Virus record (IMG/VR): IMGVR_UViG_3300028275_000006
Span: 124,001 to 188,000 of that record
DNA length: 64,000 nucleotides
DNA from: a virus
Reading direction: 5' to 3' (one strand)
Under the pieces are notes generated by a model. That model was not told where the DNA came from. It searched no databases and saw nothing but the letters and a program-made list of their open reading frames with translations. Positions 45,883 to 54,877 of this stretch are shown here, one piece after another. The translations under genes were made by a program, and so were the position numbers. Each line of letters begins with the position of its first letter. The stretch's first letter is position 1.

Positions 45883-47250
45883 TTACTCCTTGGTCTTGGT
45901 CACTTGTTGATTCTGTTCCTTCACTATGTAGGTTGTCTTTTTTTTTGAACTGTCAGGTTCTATGACTTCTGTAAGATCGGGCTTGTATCTGTCTCCTGTT
46001 ACTTCGGATATATAATCCCCAGGACGCTCGTCCAAAGTTTCCTTCCAAGGTAACTCTTCAATTACACCAGATTCTTTTAATTTTTCCTGATGCTTAATAG
46101 TGTCATCTGGATTCTGTTCCTTCCAAATGCGCTTGGCTTCTTTTTCTTTTTCAAGTTCGCGTTCTGCTTCTTCAATCATTTTATTCCATTGCTCTAGTCC
46201 AATGTCTTCAACAATGTCCTTTTCTTCTTCTGGAATATAAGATCTAGCATGTTCTACTATTTCAGCATCTTCATCGTCGGCATCTTCTACTTGATAGTTT
46301 TGGATGTCTGCGTGTTTAGGATACATCCAACCAATTGGATGCGGATCAGCACTTTCTTTAATCTGTTCGACTTGCTCTTCGACTAATGGACCATCGTCTG
46401 CTTCGTATTTAGGTTCATTCTGTGCATCAATTGGAGTTGGCACAATTGGCGCTGGCTCAGGTTCTTCCTCTTCTTGTTTCCTAAACCATTGGAAACTATA
46501 TTGGCTAGCCAGCAACAAAATAACAGCCAATGGGTCAAATACTATAACAATAATAATGATTACCCAGGTAACTGCTTTTTCTAAAATCGTTTCATTTGTC
46601 TCGCCATAGACAAACGATGCGATATACTTAATTGGACCAACTTCGGCTTCGACCTTGCGTACCTCGGCGGCAATAGGCGCACGGGCATCATTAAGTTCCG
46701 CGATAGACTTCTGCGACTGTGATATTTCTGCTTGAAGTCTAGCACGTTCTTTCTGCTGGGACTTACGCAAAGCCACAGCCTTGTCGGCACCTTTTTCATC
46801 TGCTGAGCGACCCAATACTTGGTCCACTCCTTCATCCATCTGTTTAAGTGCTTTACGGTTTGCTTCAATATTTTCTTTTTCGGTTTTGATCTTTTCATCA
46901 TAGATAGCAATCTTACTTTGAACATCGCCGCTTACTAGACTTTGGTCACTGTGTGCTTTGGATAAGAAACCAAAAATACCCATAGAGGTAATAAGCATTA
47001 GTATAGCAATAGCGGATAATAGATAACCTCTAATAAAGTTAGGTGCCCTGGACCAATTTTGTTTTAGCCAAACAGTTGCGGCTAACTTACTAACTTCTAG
47101 GGCTACACCCATAACAATGATAGGAATAACAGCCGCAGAGAAAATGGCCATTAGGCCCGCTACGCTGTAATAAATGGCTACAGCGGATATGGTTAATCCG
47201 CTGAACAATGTTAGCCAAGCAATTAGTTTGTCACTAGTTTGATATCGCAT
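45883..47250 (-). CDS. Membrane protein with long coiled coil
   Basis: 455 residues: three N-terminal hydrophobic segments (about 10-105), a coiled coil (about 110-215) and a fourth hydrophobic segment (about 235-260), followed by a disordered acidic C-terminal region (260-455). Related architecture occurs in T4-like aquatic phages. Late-like box (TAAATA, 47258-47263) lies only seven bases from the ATG, so a leaderless transcript is possible. Confidence 0.78.
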   Translation of the reverse strand: MRYQTSDKLIAWLTLFSGLTISAVAIYYSVAGLMAIFSAAVIPIIVMGVALEVSKLAATVWLKQNWSRAPNFIRGYLLSAIAILMLITSMGIFGFLSKAHSDQSLVSGDVQSKIAIYDEKIKTEKENIEANRKALKQMDEGVDQVLGRSADEKGADKAVALRKSQQKERARLQAEISQSQKSIAELNDARAPIAAEVRKVEAEVGPIKYIASFVYGETNETILEKAVTWVIIIIVIVFDPLAVILLLASQYSFQWFRKQEEEEPEPAPIVPTPIDAQNEPKYEADDGPLVEEQVEQIKESADPHPIGWMYPKHADIQNYQVEDADDEDAEIVEHARSYIPEEEKDIVEDIGLEQWNKMIEEAERELEKEKEAKRIWKEQNPDDTIKHQEKLKESGVIEELPWKETLDERPGDYISEVTGDRYKPDLTEVIEPDSSKKKTTYIVKEQNQQVTKTKE

Positions 47251-47257
47251 AATCTAT

Positions 47258-47263
47258 TATTTA
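47258..47263 (-). promoter_or_regulatory. Late-like TAAATA box, close to start codon
   Basis: AATAAATAATAG seven bases before the ATG at 47250. Confidence 0.45.
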
Positions 47264-47707
47264 TTGGCGAGCAAAAGTCCAAAACTGACTATCTAATGTA
47301 TAGCAACCAACTTCTTCATATTCTCTACTTTTGCCTTGTTTATAAACTAGAGTAATTAATTTACGGCATACACCGCCTTGAACATGCCAAGACAATACCG
47401 GTTTAATTTTACCCCACGATTCTTCTGTGTTGTTATACCACTCCATAACCTGTCCATCTGGTACAGATTCTAATGTTAGTATAACAGCATTTGTGTGTCT
47501 ACGTCTATCTTCTTTACTCAATGCGCCATCCCAACTTTTAATTAGGTTGGCAAAAACACTAACAGCACTTCCAGGATAATCGTAATCATTTCTCACACCT
47601 CCGGTTGCACTTAATGGAACACGGAGATCTGAAGCCTGACTAGTTTGACAGATTAGCAGGGTCAGAAATGTAAACGTAATGACCTTGACGATGTGTTTCG
47701 CAAACAT
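47261..47707 (-). CDS. Secreted hypothetical protein
   Basis: 148 residues; the ATG at 47707 (GGAAGAAACT upstream) gives a signal peptide ending TSQAS. The mature part has two Cys (GGVCRKL, VGCYTL) probably disulphide-linked. Overlaps the upstream lipoprotein gene by 68 bases. Periplasmic; function unknown. Confidence 0.72.
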   Translation of the reverse strand: MFAKHIVKVITFTFLTLLICQTSQASDLRVPLSATGGVRNDYDYPGSAVSVFANLIKSWDGALSKEDRRRHTNAVILTLESVPDGQVMEWYNNTEESWGKIKPVLSWHVQGGVCRKLITLVYKQGKSREYEEVGCYTLDSQFWTFARQ

Positions 47708-47978
47708 AGTTTCTTCCATATTGTGTAACTACAGGACGACAATTTTGATCTACGCCAATTCTTGCAGGAACATGACGTTCAATAAAATCATCGGAGCATC
47801 TTACAGTAGTTTTGCTAGACACATTGGCTCCATCGACTACTTCGATAGTTTTTGATGTGTTACAAAACTGTGCCGTTTTAGTAGGAGCAGAACTACAGCC
47901 CGAGAGTAGAGCAATAATCACAAACATTACAATTATTGCTAACCACAGATAGTTCTTAACTGTATAAGGGTGTGTCAT
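47640..47978 (-). CDS. Lipoprotein
   Basis: 112 residues: signal with lipobox LLSGC (about residue 28), mature domain with four Cys. Overlaps the LPP20-like gene by one base and the secreted protein by 68. Periplasmic or outer-membrane. Confidence 0.74.
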   Translation of the reverse strand: MTHPYTVKNYLWLAIIVMFVIIALLSGCSSAPTKTAQFCNTSKTIEVVDGANVSSKTTVRCSDDFIERHVPARIGVDQNCRPVVTQYGRNYVCETHRQGHYVYISDPANLSN

Positions 47979-48442
47979 TACTGAGCCTTTGCCTTAAGAC
48001 GATTGAAAGTATCTTCAGTCATTTTCAAACGAACATAAGTGTAATATTGTCCGTTTAACGAGTACTGATGTTTCTTAGACTCTAATTGATCTTGTATCAA
48101 TTGGTTACCAGTAGATGTTTCTACTCGGGTCTGAGTAGCCTTTCGTTCGTCGATAATTTCTACTTTAGTCAAAGAATTGACTCGACTACCTAAGCGTTTG
48201 GCAAAGCCGTCTAATGCAAAGGCATCTGCTTGTGCTTCTGATGCTTGCTGGTAACGACTTTCGCCCATACCGCAAGAATAGACATAACCCTCACGTGCCC
48301 AAAACCAGCCTTCTTTGCCTCGTTGTTCGCAATCAGCATACCAACTTGGGTGTGCCGCAGTTTTACGGACTTCAATTTCCTTCATGCTTGAACAAGCAGA
48401 AAGAATACTTACCATAGATATTGCCAAAAGTGCCTTTTTCAT
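47978..48442 (-). CDS. LPP20-family lipoprotein
   Basis: 154 residues: lipobox LSAC (Cys17), then HPSWYADCEQRGKEGWFWAREGYVYSCGMGESR, ADAFALDGFAKRLGSRV; the P-x-W-Y and Gly-x-G-x-S pattern is that of LPP20 lipoproteins. Often paired with adhesive or curli-like systems in bacteria. Own promoter. Confidence 0.78.
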   Translation of the reverse strand: MKKALLAISMVSILSACSSMKEIEVRKTAAHPSWYADCEQRGKEGWFWAREGYVYSCGMGESRYQQASEAQADAFALDGFAKRLGSRVNSLTKVEIIDERKATQTRVETSTGNQLIQDQLESKKHQYSLNGQYYTYVRLKMTEDTFNRLKAKAQ

Positions 48443-48483
48443 AATGTGCCTTTCTGTGTGTGAAACAATTTACGACAGTTAAA

Positions 48484-48512
48484 AGTATAACACCACCCGA
48501 AGGTGGTGTCAA
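48484..48512 (-). promoter_or_regulatory. Sigma70-type promoter overlapping a hairpin
   Basis: TTGACA (48507-48512), 17-base spacer, TATACT (48484-48489). The spacer holds ACACCACC TTCG GGTGGTGT, a terminator-like stem. Confidence 0.75.
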
Positions 48513-48529
48513 CTGGTTTGGTAATCGAA

Positions 48530-48832
48530 TTACTTAAAGAATATCAATGCCATTAAAACGGCTTGAACAATAAAACCAAAGCCAATTGTAACTACATTTA
48601 GCATATCCTTTTGGACAGCGGCTTTGACAAACAACAGCGCAAGTCCGGACCAAACTAACAGTACCAAATCAACTGCTGGTAGTCTATCTGTAAGTCCACT
48701 CATTACTGCTAACAAACTTGGAATGGTACTAGCGTGTAATACAATGACTGCTAACCAACCAAATGTTTCTGCGGAAATTTGAGATACTTTGGTAGTAACA
48801 AACTCTTTGAGTTGATCAATATTATTAATCAT
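48530..48832 (-). CDS. Three-helix membrane protein
   Basis: 100 residues with three hydrophobic segments (about 23-45, 51-70, 75-98); coupled by ATGA to the SleB-type hydrolase (48829). A small multi-helix protein next to a cell-wall hydrolase is a candidate holin. Confidence 0.68.
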   Translation of the reverse strand: MINNIDQLKEFVTTKVSQISAETFGWLAVIVLHASTIPSLLAVMSGLTDRLPAVDLVLLVWSGLALLFVKAAVQKDMLNVVTIGFGFIVQAVLMALIFFK

Positions 48833-49383
48833 ATTTTGGTTTCCTTGCCTTTATAAAAAATGTGTTGTCCAATTTTGCCTATTTTTTCCAAATTCCATCT
48901 TGGGTTGACGTAGGAGGCATGATAGTATAAAGCATCTTTGAGAACGTCCAATCTGAAATTCTCAAGTAAAACCTTCTTAGCAACTTCGTAACTTTCATTA
49001 TAAGCCTCCTTGTTTACAGGTTTAGTTTTTGCCGCAGAGTCACATGCCCATGAAAATTGGCACACAACTTTTTCCATAATTACGTTCTTTTGGTAAACGA
49101 CACCGCAGACATCTTGTCCAAATTTGCCTGATGCAACACGGTTCATTGTTACTTGGGCAACAGCAACCTTACCTTCGAATGGCTCATAACCTGCTTCGCG
49201 ATAAATGTTGATTGCCAAACAATCTAATTGACGCTCTCGTGTCTTGATAGACACTACGTCCTGTGAGTATAGCCCGCCTCGTTCACGCAATGACTGAAAC
49301 TTTGTAGTCGTTACAGTTTGAACCAAAACGGCAACCATAACTAATCCTAAAAAATAGGATACTAATCTAAATGACTTTTCCAT
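48829..49383 (-). CDS. SleB-type cell-wall hydrolase (endolysin-like)
   Basis: 184 residues: N-terminal membrane helix (signal-anchor, about 8-27), then a Hydrolase_2/SleB domain (CLAINIYREAGYEPFEGKVAVAQVTMNRV; FSWACDS; ALYYHASYVNPRW). The Glu of YREAGYEP is the expected catalytic residue. Such enzymes cleave glycan strands as lytic transglycosylases. ATG at 49383 after AAGGAGGACTT. Signal-anchored endolysins are known. Confidence 0.9.
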   Translation of the reverse strand: MEKSFRLVSYFLGLVMVAVLVQTVTTTKFQSLRERGGLYSQDVVSIKTRERQLDCLAINIYREAGYEPFEGKVAVAQVTMNRVASGKFGQDVCGVVYQKNVIMEKVVCQFSWACDSAAKTKPVNKEAYNESYEVAKKVLLENFRLDVLKDALYYHASYVNPRWNLEKIGKIGQHIFYKGKETKI

Positions 49384-49470
49384 AAGTCCTCCTTTCACTT
49401 AGTGTTATTTTGGGCATAATATTGCACCGCAACAACATTACATTAAGGGAGTTAACTTCACGAGGCTCAA

Positions 49471-49668
49471 TTAAAGAACCCTGGGTTCGTGTAGTTGTCT
49501 CCATTGGACGCACAATCTCATAACTTGTGTGCCTTTGGCGAACTTGACCGCCCGAATCTCACGGGTTTCCAATTGGCCAAGACTCGCAGGATTGTTTCTG
49601 CTTGTGACATACTTTAATCCAACTATCTTAGTTTCTTTGCGAAACGTACAAATATATAGTTCATAATT
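49471..49668 (-). pseudogene. Protein-like open frame without start codon
   Basis: Within the 300-base gap between the SleB and 49693 genes, one frame runs about 64 codons (from near ...NYELYICTFRKETKIVGL to WRQLHEPRVL) to TAA with protein-like composition but no ATG, GTG or TTG in frame. Could be a decayed gene or use ATT. Otherwise the gap holds nothing. Confidence 0.3.
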
Positions 49669-49692
49669 CCAAAATCACTAGTTAAATAGGCC

Positions 49693-50076
49693 CTATCTTC
49701 TCATTTTGGAGATTTCTACGGCTTCTTCATTACTAAAAATTGGAACTGCATTACTCTTGTGCATAGTACCGATGCCTTTGATCATTGTGCCTGTATAAAC
49801 TTTATCTGGTGCTTTTAAACAAGGACCGCCAGTAAATGGTAAACTAGCAATCTTTGGTGTTTCTCTAACGAATGGCTTGTTGACTACCGGATTCATCGTC
49901 GGTGCCGCTAGTCCACGCTTACGTTTTTTATCTTCGGCTTCGATGGCCCACTTCTTTTGAAGTGCCTTCCAACTTTCGTCTAACTCTCTAGCCTTTTTGG
50001 CATGTTCAGCAGAACGAAACTTTTGTTTGCCTTTCTTTTTGCCAGTGGTACTAAGCCACGGGCCTTCTAAGTGCAT
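49693..50076 (-). CDS. Basic hypothetical protein
   Basis: 127 residues, basic (GKKKGKQKFRSAEHAKKARELDESWKAL), with conserved-looking PTMNPVVNKPF and FTGGPCLKAP. GGAGG lies 11 bases before this ATG; a TTG two codons up is alternative. Promoter at 50114. Unknown; resembles small phage proteins of unknown function. Confidence 0.68.
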   Translation of the reverse strand: MHLEGPWLSTTGKKKGKQKFRSAEHAKKARELDESWKALQKKWAIEAEDKKRKRGLAAPTMNPVVNKPFVRETPKIASLPFTGGPCLKAPDKVYTGTMIKGIGTMHKSNAVPIFSNEEAVEISKMRR

Positions 50077-50113
50077 ACTCAAAGTTACCTCCAAATATTG
50101 TTACTATAGGATT

Positions 50114-50142
50114 ATTATATAACAACTTTTGGTAACTGTCAA
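50114..50142 (-). promoter_or_regulatory. Consensus sigma70 promoter
   Basis: TTGACA (50137-50142), 17-base spacer, TATAAT (50114-50119). Confidence 0.85.
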
Positions 50143-50152
50143 GTGTTTTGGT

Positions 50153-50473
50153 TTATACTCGAAATGACTCGCCACAGCCACAACGGTCACGTTCATTTGG
50201 ATTGGTAAAGTCAAATCCTTCGTTAAGACCTTTCTTTACCCATTCAACTTGTACACCGTCCAGGTATGCTAGACTTTTTGGATCAACAAATACGTGTACA
50301 CCGTGACTAACAAAACTCATATCTTCTTTTGTGGGCTCGTCAACAAATTCAATCATATAAGCCATTCCACTACAGCCTGTAGTTTTAACACCTAATCGAA
50401 TGCCTAGCCCTTTGCCCCTACGGTCTAGTGTAATCTTTACTCGCTCTGCGGCTTTCTCAGACAGTGATATCAT
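50153..50473 (-). CDS. iscA: IscA-like Fe-S carrier
   Basis: 106 residues. Cys34 (TTGCSG), Cys98 and Cys100 (RCGCGESF) match the three Fe-S/iron ligands of A-type carriers (35, 99, 101 in E. coli IscA). Transfers clusters to apo-proteins. Overlaps iscU by 17 bases. Confidence 0.95.
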   Translation of the reverse strand: MISLSEKAAERVKITLDRRGKGLGIRLGVKTTGCSGMAYMIEFVDEPTKEDMSFVSHGVHVFVDPKSLAYLDGVQVEWVKKGLNEGFDFTNPNERDRCGCGESFRV

Positions 50474-50846
50474 TTTTTGCCTTGTAGTCTGCTACTGCGG
50501 CTTTGATAGCATCTTCCGCAAGAATTGAACAATGGATTTTAACGGGTGGAAGTGCAAGTTCTTCGGCAATCGCGCTGTTCTTAATCTCTCCCGCTTGATC
50601 CAACGTTTTTCCTTTGAGCCACTCGGTGACCAACGATGAACTAGCAATAGCACTTCCGCATCCGTATGTCTTGAATTTCGCATCCTCAATAATGCCCTCG
50701 TTATTAACTTTAATTTGTAACTTCATCACGTCGCCGCAAGCAGGTGCTCCCACCATGCCTGTGCCAACGCCTTCCTCGTCTTTAGGGAAACTACCTACGT
50801 TGCGAGGATTTTCGTAGTGATCTATAACTCTATCGGAATAAGCCAT
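50457..50846 (-). CDS. iscU: Fe-S cluster scaffold IscU
   Basis: 129 residues. Cys37, Asp39, Cys63 and Cys106 fall at exactly the E. coli IscU positions; LPPVKIHCS holds the HscA-recognition LPPVK motif. Assembles 2Fe-2S clusters using sulphur from IscS, which is not in the window, so host IscS is needed. LPPVK suggests interplay with HscA-like chaperones. Confidence 0.96.
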   Translation of the reverse strand: MAYSDRVIDHYENPRNVGSFPKDEEGVGTGMVGAPACGDVMKLQIKVNNEGIIEDAKFKTYGCGSAIASSSLVTEWLKGKTLDQAGEIKNSAIAEELALPPVKIHCSILAEDAIKAAVADYKAKNDITV

Positions 50847-50855
50847 TTAATCTCC

Positions 50856-51161
50856 TTAAACTGAAAACGAACTTCCACATCCACAAGTTGTTTGTGCATT
50901 TGGATTTTCAATATTAAAACTAGAGCCCATTAAGTCATCGATAAAGTCGACTTTGGCTCCTTGCAAATAGTTCATGCTCATTGAATCTATTAATATTCTA
51001 CCAAATTCAAAGTCGTCTTCTTCTTTGTTTTTTGCAAAATCGAACACGTAATTAAATCCCGAACATCCTCCACCTTCTATTGCAATTCTAAGGTATTTTT
51101 CTTTGCTTTCATCCAGCACCATTTGAATTTCTTTTTCAGCGGTTTCTGTTATTGTAATCAT
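50856..51161 (-). CDS. erpA: ErpA/IscA-type Fe-S carrier
   Basis: 101 residues with Cys33 (GGGCSG), Cys93 and Cys95 (TTCGCGSSF). A second A-type carrier, more ErpA-like, first in the erpA-iscU-iscA unit. GGAG precedes the ATG. Confidence 0.93.
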   Translation of the reverse strand: MITITETAEKEIQMVLDESKEKYLRIAIEGGGCSGFNYVFDFAKNKEEDDFEFGRILIDSMSMNYLQGAKVDFIDDLMGSSFNIENPNAQTTCGCGSSFSV

Positions 51162-51182
51162 GTCGTGTCTCCGTTGTAGTAA

Positions 51183-51190
51183 TATTTATC
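51183..51190 (-). promoter_or_regulatory. Late-like box GATAAATA before erpA
   Basis: GATAAATA 22 bases upstream of erpA, divergent from the plus-strand box at 51235. Confidence 0.55.
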
Positions 51191-51234
51191 GCACAATTAT
51201 CGTAGTTTAGTATTATTTTTGGTAGTTGTCAACC

Positions 51235-51242
51235 GATAAATA
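51235..51242 (+). promoter_or_regulatory. Late-like box GATAAATA before PAAR gene
   Basis: GATAAATA ends about five bases before the ATG at 51248; predicted transcript would start at the start codon. Confidence 0.5.
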
Positions 51243-51247
51243 TGAAT

Positions 51248-51565
51248 ATGCCAGCACTAGCAAGATTAACAGATTTGGGAGAAGGAAAATGTCCTTTGCA
51301 CTCCCCTAGCCCACCGGTAGATTATACTACCACACACATTGCCGGATGCAGTACTGTGTTTACAAACAACCTAGCACAACTAGTAGCCACTAGAGATCCT
51401 GGCGAACAATCCTGCGGACATACTAGCCAAACACTTACTGGATCTGCTACTGTGTTTGCAGAAAACTTGCCTGTGCATCGTATTGGAGATACAGGCCTTG
51501 GACAAGGCGGAGATACATATACAACTATCACCGGAAGTTCTAATGTGTTTAATGACGGAGCGTAA
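51248..51565 (+). CDS. PAAR-repeat spike-tip protein
   Basis: 105 residues: MPALARLTDLGEGKCPLHSP, then ATRDPGEQSCGH and HRIGDTGLGQGG repeats of PAAR type (Pro-x-x-Arg-x-x-D, Gly-rich, Cys/His metal ligands). PAAR cones cap gp5/VgrG spikes. Start at the second ATG fits the family N terminus; an ATG two codons earlier lies inside the promoter box. Confidence 0.88.
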   Translation: MPALARLTDLGEGKCPLHSPSPPVDYTTTHIAGCSTVFTNNLAQLVATRDPGEQSCGHTSQTLTGSATVFAENLPVHRIGDTGLGQGGDTYTTITGSSNVFNDGA

Positions 51566-51567
51566 CA

Positions 51568-53229
51568 ATGCCTTTACTAAATTTACCTAGCCCACCAGAT
51601 GGGTTTGATTTTGCTACTAATGGATTTGGTCAACAAACCGGTACATTAATCAAATCTGCGGCTAGTATAGTTAATGATGCGGCAAAGAAGATAGCCAGTT
51701 CATTTCCTAAGCCTCCTGCAGATGCAGGCACATTTACTCCCCCGGCAGATTCTAATGGTCCTAGTTTAAATGCTACTATAGATGCTATTAAAAATGGATC
51801 TATTAATAAAAGTATTACCGCTTCGATTAATAAAATCGGCGACGTTGCTGGATCATTGCCTTCTGATGTCAGCGAAGGACTTGCTTCTGCACAGGCCGCA
51901 GTAGCCGCAAAGATGGCCGCGGCGCAGGCGCAACTTCCTAAATTAATGGCAGTAGCACAGGCTAATATGGATCTAACAACTAAGAAAGCATTAGCAGCCG
52001 GTGCACCACCAACTGAAGAACAACTAAAAGCCGCCAGCGGTGCATTGGCTATATTTCAAGATGGACCTGCCGCTCTAAAAGCACAGGCAGAGGCTGTTAG
52101 TAAAACTGTAGCACAGGCAGGAGCAGACTTTGGTGCAAAACTTCCTGCGGCATTAAACACCGCATCTAATTTTGCTAAGGCAGGTTTAGATAAAGTATCA
52201 AGTCTTGCCACCGGCGCAGGCGCATCAATTACTTCGTTTGCTAATAGTGTACCTCCGCAGACTATCCCGGATCCACAGAATCCCAGTGGTCCTCCTATTA
52301 CTAATCCGGCATATACTACATTTGCCGCTAATCCTGATAATGCCAGTAAGTTAAGTAGTCTAGCAAATTTAAAAACTGCTATGACTACTGCGGGTGCTGG
52401 TCTTACTGCGGCATTTGGTGCAATCGAAACTAAAGCCAATACGGCTGTTAGTGCAGGTGTTGCAGATTTAAAGGCATTTGCATTTGCTAATCAATTGGCT
52501 CAACCTGCAGGTGGCATTATGGCCACGGCCAGGGCCGCTACGATTGATGCTAGTCAAGTTAGTGCCGCACAAATTAATAAAGTTGTTGCACAGGCCGCTG
52601 CCAGCAATCCAGCACAACCGCCTAAGTCTCCAGAGTCTGAGATTAAAGAAACAAAAATTAAAGAACCTGAAACTACTACTACAACTACACCTAAAACAGG
52701 AATCTTTGGCAAAGATCCTAATGAAAAAATTTCAGAGGCATTTGTTGAAGCCTATGCAATAAAATGGAGACAAATTAGGACTTACTTCGAGACTATTACT
52801 GCCAAAGATAATTTTGAAAAAAATCTTAATGCTTGGTACCCTGGATATGTTGCTATACGAGATAAAGGAAGACAAGTAGTAAAAGACAAACCAGATCCTG
52901 CTACTAGAACAGCCGAAGAAACGTATTACTCAGATAAGCGTGATAAACTTAACGCAAACTTCCAAGAATATTCTGTTTTTTGGAAAGGTGCTAGTCGTAC
53001 TCAAGCTCAAACTAATGAGAGAGCACGTCAGTGGCAATTGCTTAAAAAGTTATTTGACGAAAATAAAACATACGGCGAAGCACCGTTGAGTATTGAAACT
53101 GCTATTAAAACATCGGCTGTATTATCCGATGAAGAGGAAGCAAAATATTTTAAAACGTATGCGGATTTGATAAAGGCAAAGCCTGAAGCGGCCTTGCCTA
53201 GTAGTTTAGATCAACCGTTTTCAGCGTAA
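51568..53229 (+). CDS. Ala-rich baseplate or tail-associated protein
   Basis: 553 residues: Ala/Pro/Ser-rich first 330 residues (KKIASSFPKPPADAG; helical repeats AQAAVAAKMAAAQAQLPKLM), a Thr-rich linker, and a helical C-terminal domain (EAYAIKWRQIRTYFETI). Starts two bases after the PAAR gene; probably binds the spike or baseplate. Function by position only. Confidence 0.7.
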   Translation: MPLLNLPSPPDGFDFATNGFGQQTGTLIKSAASIVNDAAKKIASSFPKPPADAGTFTPPADSNGPSLNATIDAIKNGSINKSITASINKIGDVAGSLPSDVSEGLASAQAAVAAKMAAAQAQLPKLMAVAQANMDLTTKKALAAGAPPTEEQLKAASGALAIFQDGPAALKAQAEAVSKTVAQAGADFGAKLPAALNTASNFAKAGLDKVSSLATGAGASITSFANSVPPQTIPDPQNPSGPPITNPAYTTFAANPDNASKLSSLANLKTAMTTAGAGLTAAFGAIETKANTAVSAGVADLKAFAFANQLAQPAGGIMATARAATIDASQVSAAQINKVVAQAAASNPAQPPKSPESEIKETKIKEPETTTTTTPKTGIFGKDPNEKISEAFVEAYAIKWRQIRTYFETITAKDNFEKNLNAWYPGYVAIRDKGRQVVKDKPDPATRTAEETYYSDKRDKLNANFQEYSVFWKGASRTQAQTNERARQWQLLKKLFDENKTYGEAPLSIETAIKTSAVLSDEEEAKYFKTYADLIKAKPEAALPSSLDQPFSA

Positions 53230-53523
53230 TTAAGACGCTAACGTGATCCCAGTTGTTGTTTGAATGAACTGATCTGCAAACTGTTTGTCTGTTGCTTCTG
53301 CTACAGTTACAGTAGTCTTAAGTAGTTTAACTTCTTTGTCGGGACTTACTGTAAACAAATACGGCATAAGTCCTGGTCCTTTTGCACCCATACCAATAAC
53401 CATTGGCTTACTCAACTTATAGTAAGTTGCTGTTTCCTCTGTAAGTTTGGCTACTAATTCTTCTCCTGAAGTTAGTTTAAGTGTAATTACTTCGCCTACT
53501 GATACGCCTTTGTCAATTAACAT
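53230..53523 (-). CDS. Sm-like small phage protein
   Basis: 97 residues, VGEVITLKLTSGEELVAKLTEETATYYKLSKP, resembling an Sm-fold with a G-E-x-L-V-A-x-L strand-turn. Similar proteins are common in T4-like aquatic phages. Convergent with the plus-strand island, ending one base apart. Confidence 0.72.
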   Translation of the reverse strand: MLIDKGVSVGEVITLKLTSGEELVAKLTEETATYYKLSKPMVIGMGAKGPGLMPYLFTVSPDKEVKLLKTTVTVAEATDKQFADQFIQTTTGITLAS

Positions 53524-53524
53524 A

Positions 53525-53767
53525 TTATCCCTTTAATGTTTCAAAAAATGCTTCGTCTTTACCTGCTAGGCCCTGATAGCCACCAGGAAGGAGAACGCCA
53601 TCCTTAAAAATTTGTGGAACACTACGCAAGCCTTGATCCATAAGGAACTCACGTGCATCTGGTTCATCTTCCATCATAATTGTTTTAAATGGAATACCTT
53701 TGCTTTCTAACAATGCTTTTGCTCTGTCACAAAACGGACAGTTTTGTTTTGAATATACTGTAATCAT
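53525..53767 (-). CDS. Glutaredoxin
   Basis: 80 residues with Cys10-Pro-Phe-Cys13 and the cis-Pro block SVPQIF. Supplies electrons to RNR, encoded directly upstream. Confidence 0.95.
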   Translation of the reverse strand: MITVYSKQNCPFCDRAKALLESKGIPFKTIMMEDEPDAREFLMDQGLRSVPQIFKDGVLLPGGYQGLAGKDEAFFETLKG

Positions 53768-53776
53768 ACTTCTCTC

Positions 53777-54877
53777 TTATAAATTTGGTAATGCGTCATA
53801 ATCGATTGCATCGCTCATAACGCCAATAACGTAGTTAGTGCTTTCATTCTCTTGTAGAGCAGTTTGTTTTTTACTAGTATCGCTGTGCTTGTTAAACCAA
53901 GGAATAGGAGTTGTCTTAGGTGCAGGGTTAGTGTACTTAATGCCAATCTCCTTGAGTGCGTTATATGCGGTGTAATCTACAAAGTCTTTAAGAATGTTAG
54001 CGTTTAATCCAATCACTGGTCCTTTTTGGAACAAGTAGTCGGCCCATGCTTTTTCTTCACGTATTACATCCATATATAGCGCCAAGACTTCTGCTTCACA
54101 CTCTGTCTTGATTCGAGCAAAGCGTGGATCTTCTTTGACTACTTGATTGATCAAATAGGCAGTCCAACCTTTGTGTAGTAATTCATCTTGTAGAATTAAA
54201 CTGATAATGTTGCCATTACCAATAAAGATTTTATTTTCTACCATTGCTAGACTTGTAGCAAACGATACCATAAAGCGGAATGCTTCTAAGGCATAACTTG
54301 CGTTCAACGCTAACCAAATTGACTTGACGTGTTCTACTTCGGAAATTTCTTCGCCTAGTTCTTTGCGGCAGTTAATTAAGTGTAGGTCGTCATAATACTT
54401 GCCTACACTACTAGCCATGTCTACAATCTCTTTAGTGTCGTGGATAGTATTGAATACTTCTTTAGGCACATTATAGATGTTACGGATGATATGACTGTAA
54501 CTACGACTATGAATATTTGTTTCAAAGAATGTCCAGTTGTAAACCAGTGCTTCTAGTTCTGGCAGACTTACGACCGGAGTAAAGATTTGACTTGGGCCAC
54601 GGCCTTGTAAACTATCTAACGCTGTTTGACGCAACAAGTTAGATGTAAAGATATGTTTTACGGCATCGCTGGCATCTTTAAAGTCCTGTGCGTCCTTAGT
54701 TAAACTAATTTCTTCAGGTACCCAAAAGAAGCCGCGAGCAGTAGTTTCGAAATTTTGAATTTTAGGATACTTTACTTCCTCAAATCTTTGAATAGTAACA
54801 GGACCCTGTGGGTCCAAGAACATCTTACGATTAAGATAGTCTGTCTTTGTGTTTAAATTGTATTGCGCTTTACTCAT
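53777..54877 (-). CDS. nrdB: Ribonucleotide reductase small subunit NrdB (class Ia)
   Basis: 366 residues with di-iron helices (EALVYNWTFFETNIHSRSYSHI; LQDELLHKGW). C terminus ends DYDALPNL, the segment that binds NrdA. ATGA overlap with the small gene before it. Confidence 0.96.
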   Translation of the reverse strand: MSKAQYNLNTKTDYLNRKMFLDPQGPVTIQRFEEVKYPKIQNFETTARGFFWVPEEISLTKDAQDFKDASDAVKHIFTSNLLRQTALDSLQGRGPSQIFTPVVSLPELEALVYNWTFFETNIHSRSYSHIIRNIYNVPKEVFNTIHDTKEIVDMASSVGKYYDDLHLINCRKELGEEISEVEHVKSIWLALNASYALEAFRFMVSFATSLAMVENKIFIGNGNIISLILQDELLHKGWTAYLINQVVKEDPRFARIKTECEAEVLALYMDVIREEKAWADYLFQKGPVIGLNANILKDFVDYTAYNALKEIGIKYTNPAPKTTPIPWFNKHSDTSKKQTALQENESTNYVIGVMSDAIDYDALPNL

